Origin: Henckelia pumila
Taxonomy: Eukaryota > Streptophyta > Magnoliopsida > Lamiales > Gesneriaceae
Assembly (NCBI RefSeq): GCF_033568475.1
Contig: NC_133123.1
Location: 6,997,001-7,061,000 of the forward strand
Reading direction: 5' to 3'
DNA length: 64,000 bases
The translations under genes were made by a program, and so were the position numbers. Position 1 is the first letter of the stretch. Each line of letters begins with the position of its first letter. Below, one piece after another: positions 60,985-64,000 of the stretch. Under the pieces are notes generated by a model that saw only the letters and a list, made by a program, of their open reading frames with translations, was not told the origin of the DNA and searched no databases.

Positions 60985-63900
60985 CAACACCAATCAAATC
61001 AAGACTCGCAGCTTTGGAACCTTTGAGGGAGTATGTTCAGCGCTTCAATACAGCAGCTTTGGAAGTACCTGCGGCCACTGCAGATACCTTGGTAAACTCT
61101 TTCACTCAAGGGTTGAGGGGAGGAGAGTTTTTCAAATCTTTGGTAAGAAGCCTCCTTTGACTTATGATGAGCTCCTTAGTCGAGCTGAGAAGTATGTGAA
61201 TTTGGAGGATGCACAGAGGCAAAGGAGACATGAAGGAACGTCTGGGAGTAAGCCAAGTACCAAGATAGGAGCAAAGGTAGAAGGGAAGGCAGATGTTGGA
61301 AGAAAAAGGGTTGCGGAAGAGATGAACAGGGCTAAGGGACCCTACCCTTATGTACCACTCTCGGTAAGCCTGGAGAAGGCAATGCAAGTCTGTGAGGATA
61401 GGCGAGCGCTTGTGAGGCCTCGAAATGCTGAGAAAGTCCCGCGGTTACCGCCATCCGACAAGTTTTGCGACTTTCATCAGGAGTATGGGCATATCACTAA
61501 TGAGTGTCAAAGGCTAGGCGAGGAGGTGCAGGGAATTATTTCTGAGGATGCTCGACTCAGGGCTGAGCTGACTCGGAGGACAAATCCTCCTCGCCAAGGC
61601 CGAGCTCCTCAATGGAGGGATCAGGGAAATGAAGTAAGGGGAAACCAACCTGATCATCAAAGAAGAGCTCCACGAAATGGTCAGGAAGATAGGGTTGAGC
61701 AAATTGCAAATCACCCTTATAGGGGCATGATCAATATGATTTCAGGAGGCACTACAAATGGTGATTCAGGAAGGGCTCGCAAAGCTCACGGGCGCAGATT
61801 GGAAAATTTTGAGGTAAATTCTCAGCTTAGCTGTCCTACTGATCCGAACATTAGTTTTGGAAGGGAAGATTTAAAGGATGTGGTGGTACCTCATAATGAT
61901 CCGTTATTGGTCACCTTGACCATAGCCAATTATGATGTGGCTCGCATCTTTGTTGATACTGGTAGCTCAGTAAACATTATCTTCAAAGAAACCCTTGATC
62001 AAATGAAGTTGGAAGGATTTGAGTTGGACCCAATCACCACGGAGTTGTATGGGTTCACGGGTCATGCTTTGCAACCGTTGGGACAAATAGTGCTCCCATT
62101 ATCTCTTGGAAATGGAGAGCAGAGAGTAACTAAAATGGCTTGCTTCACCGTGGTGGATGCACCGTCCTCTTTCAATGGAATATTGGGGCGCCCTGCCCTG
62201 AGTGATTTCCGAACCGTGGCATCCACCTATCATCAGAAGTTGAAGTTCCCAAGTGGAAGAGAAGTGGGAGTTGTTCGGGGTGATCAGAAGGCGGCTCGGT
62301 TGTGTTATGTGAATGAAGTGAAGATTGATGCAAAGAAGAAGAGAAGGGAAGTATGAATGGTTTCAGTAGGTCGGACATCGAGGGTGTTTGGTCAGAAGGT
62401 GCTTCTGATGTCTGAAGAAGGTAATGAGAAGGTGGAATTAAGCTGGGGGGCTCAGATTGTTAAATTAGCTGCTGATCTCGTCCCATCAGTGAAGCAAAGA
62501 TTGGTTGACTGCTTGAAGAAGAACAATGATGTTTTTGCTTGGTCTGTGTCAGAGCTCAAAGGGGTTAGTGCGGAAATTATGGTTCATCGACTCAACACTC
62601 TTGCGGTAGTGAGGCCGATAAAACAGAAGAAGAGACACTTTGGACCAGAAAAGCATAAGGTTATTAAAAAAGAAGTGGATGAGCTCCTTGAGGCATGATA
62701 CATTAGAGAAGTGCAGTTCCCTACTTGGTTATCAAATGTGGTCTTGGTCCCTAAGAGCTCAGGCAAGTGGAGGATGTGTGTCGATTTCAGAGACTTGAAT
62801 AAGGCATCCCCAAAGCTTCTTATCCACTGCCTTGAATCGATCAGTTGGTTGACTCTACGGCAGGTCATCAGTACTTATGCTTCATGGATGCATATCAGGG
62901 GTATCATCAAATTCCTTTGGCGGAGGAAGATCAGGACAAAGTAAGTTTCACTACCTCTCATGAAACTTTTTGTTACAGAGTGATGTCTTTTGGTTTGAAG
63001 AATGTAGGGGCCACTTATCAAAGGCTCATGGACAGAGTGTTCGCCTCCCAAATTGGCAGAAATATGGAAGTTTATGTGGATGATATTCTGGTGAAGTCTC
63101 GGGATGATGTGGGATTGTTGGCCGACCTTCAGGAGACTTTCTCGACTTTAAGAGCTTATCAGGTGAAACTTAATCCGAAGAAGTGTGTATTTGGAGTTAG
63201 GGGAGGTAAGTTTTTGGGGTACATGGTTACGGAGAGGGGGATAGAGCCCAATCCTGAGAAGGTGTAGGCTATCCGATCCATGTCTGCTCCTCGTAATCTG
63301 CAAAAAGTTCAGAGGTTGGCAGGAAGGATAGCAGCCTTGTCTCGATTTATATCAAGATCAGCTCATAGAAGTCTACCTTTCTTCAAAGTGCTTCGTAAAG
63401 CCAAGAAATTTGAATGGGATGATGAATGCGAGAAGGCATTTGATGACCTAAAAAGCTATTTAGCTGAACTCCCTGTGTTGGCTAAGGCAGTTCCTGGTGA
63501 ACCATTGTACATCTATTTATCAGCTTTGGAAGGGGCAGTCAGCTCAGTACTTATTAGGCAAGAGGGAGCAGCTCAACACCCTATCTATTTCTTTTCACAT
63601 GCCCTTAAGGGTGCAGAACTCCGGTATTCGGAGGTGGAAAAGCTAGCGTTGGCCTTGGTTATGACAGCAAGGAAGCTCAGACCTTACTTCCTATCACATC
63701 CTATTATGGTACTAACCAACAGCCCTATTGGGAGGATATTGACTCGAGTTGATATTTCGGGAAGATTGGTGAAATGGACTACGGAGCTCAGTGAGTATGA
63801 CATCCAGTATGAACCAAGGTCAGCCATTAAGGTTCAGGCGTTGGCAGATTTTCTGGCCGAAACGAGACATTTGGAAGCAGAGGATTTGTGGAAAGTATAT

Positions 63901-64000
63901 GTTGATGGCTCTTCTAATAATGAAGGATGTGTAGTGGGGGTGTTTTTGATATCTCCTCGTGGAGATGAGATCAGATTGACAGTTAGGTTGGATTTTCGAG
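60985..64000 (+). mobile_element. Partial Ty3/Gypsy retrotransposon, Tat-like lineage
   Basis: Gag homology begins near 60995 (YVQRFNTAALEVPAAT-type sequence). In order: a gag tail with a CX2HX4HX4C knuckle (61461-61509), an aspartic protease with DTGSS (about 61951-61970), a reverse transcriptase (about 62600-63270, YVDDIL at 63071), and an RNase H beginning with a YVDGSS motif near 63898. A protease-RT order with this RNase H fits Tat/Ogre-like Gypsy elements. The 5' part of gag is absent and the frame is broken in a few places; the element continues past the window end. Age cannot be estimated without both LTRs. Confidence 0.9.

Overview
The window is nuclear DNA of a flowering plant: intron-rich genes with GT-AG junctions, AT-rich spacers full of small transposons, and plant-only genes (chlorophyll biosynthesis, CC-type glutaredoxin, PSPG-box glycosyltransferases). 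A eudicot is clear; an asterid, perhaps Lamiales, is my guess from the UGT94-like enzymes and the repeat types. I found no tRNA, rRNA or CRISPR array.

Layout. 1-7691: the 3' part of the gene for anaphase-promoting complex subunit APC7 (+), with a young antisense Ty1/Copia element (66-4967) in an intron. 8390-15097: a complete 16-exon kelch/coiled-coil gene (-), convergent with APC7. 17390-28000: two tandem CC-type glutaredoxin genes (-) 8.5 kb apart, with conserved upstream blocks pushed apart by transposons. 28000-38500: gene-free ground with Helitron-like elements, a large foldback element, perfect palindromes and a non-coding LTR element (33504-38463). 39773-44020: a 10-exon class 3 lipase (+). 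44655-45376: a small MGCGKSK protein (-). 47246-52502: two tandem family-1 glycosyltransferases (+). 53346-54617: intronless divinyl chlorophyllide 8-vinyl-reductase (DVR, +). 56743-58261: a two-exon bHLH factor (+). 59327-64000: tandem repeats, LTR-like sequence and a partial Ty3/Gypsy element that runs off the end.

How the genes relate. They do not form a pathway. The order kelch, glutaredoxin, lipase, DVR matches, from memory, Arabidopsis chromosome 5 around At5g18590, At5g18600, At5g18640 and At5g18660, so this looks like an old conserved block. The glycosyltransferase pair and the second glutaredoxin appear to be later additions to it. Exon structures for the kelch gene, lipase, MGCGKSK gene, bHLH gene and the visible part of APC7 were rebuilt by hand; splice phases agree and coding lengths are multiples of three.

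I see no sign of a new molecular system. The most useful unexplained signals are the conserved blocks upstream of the duplicated glutaredoxins and the crowd of small non-autonomous transposons whose ends can be set to the base.
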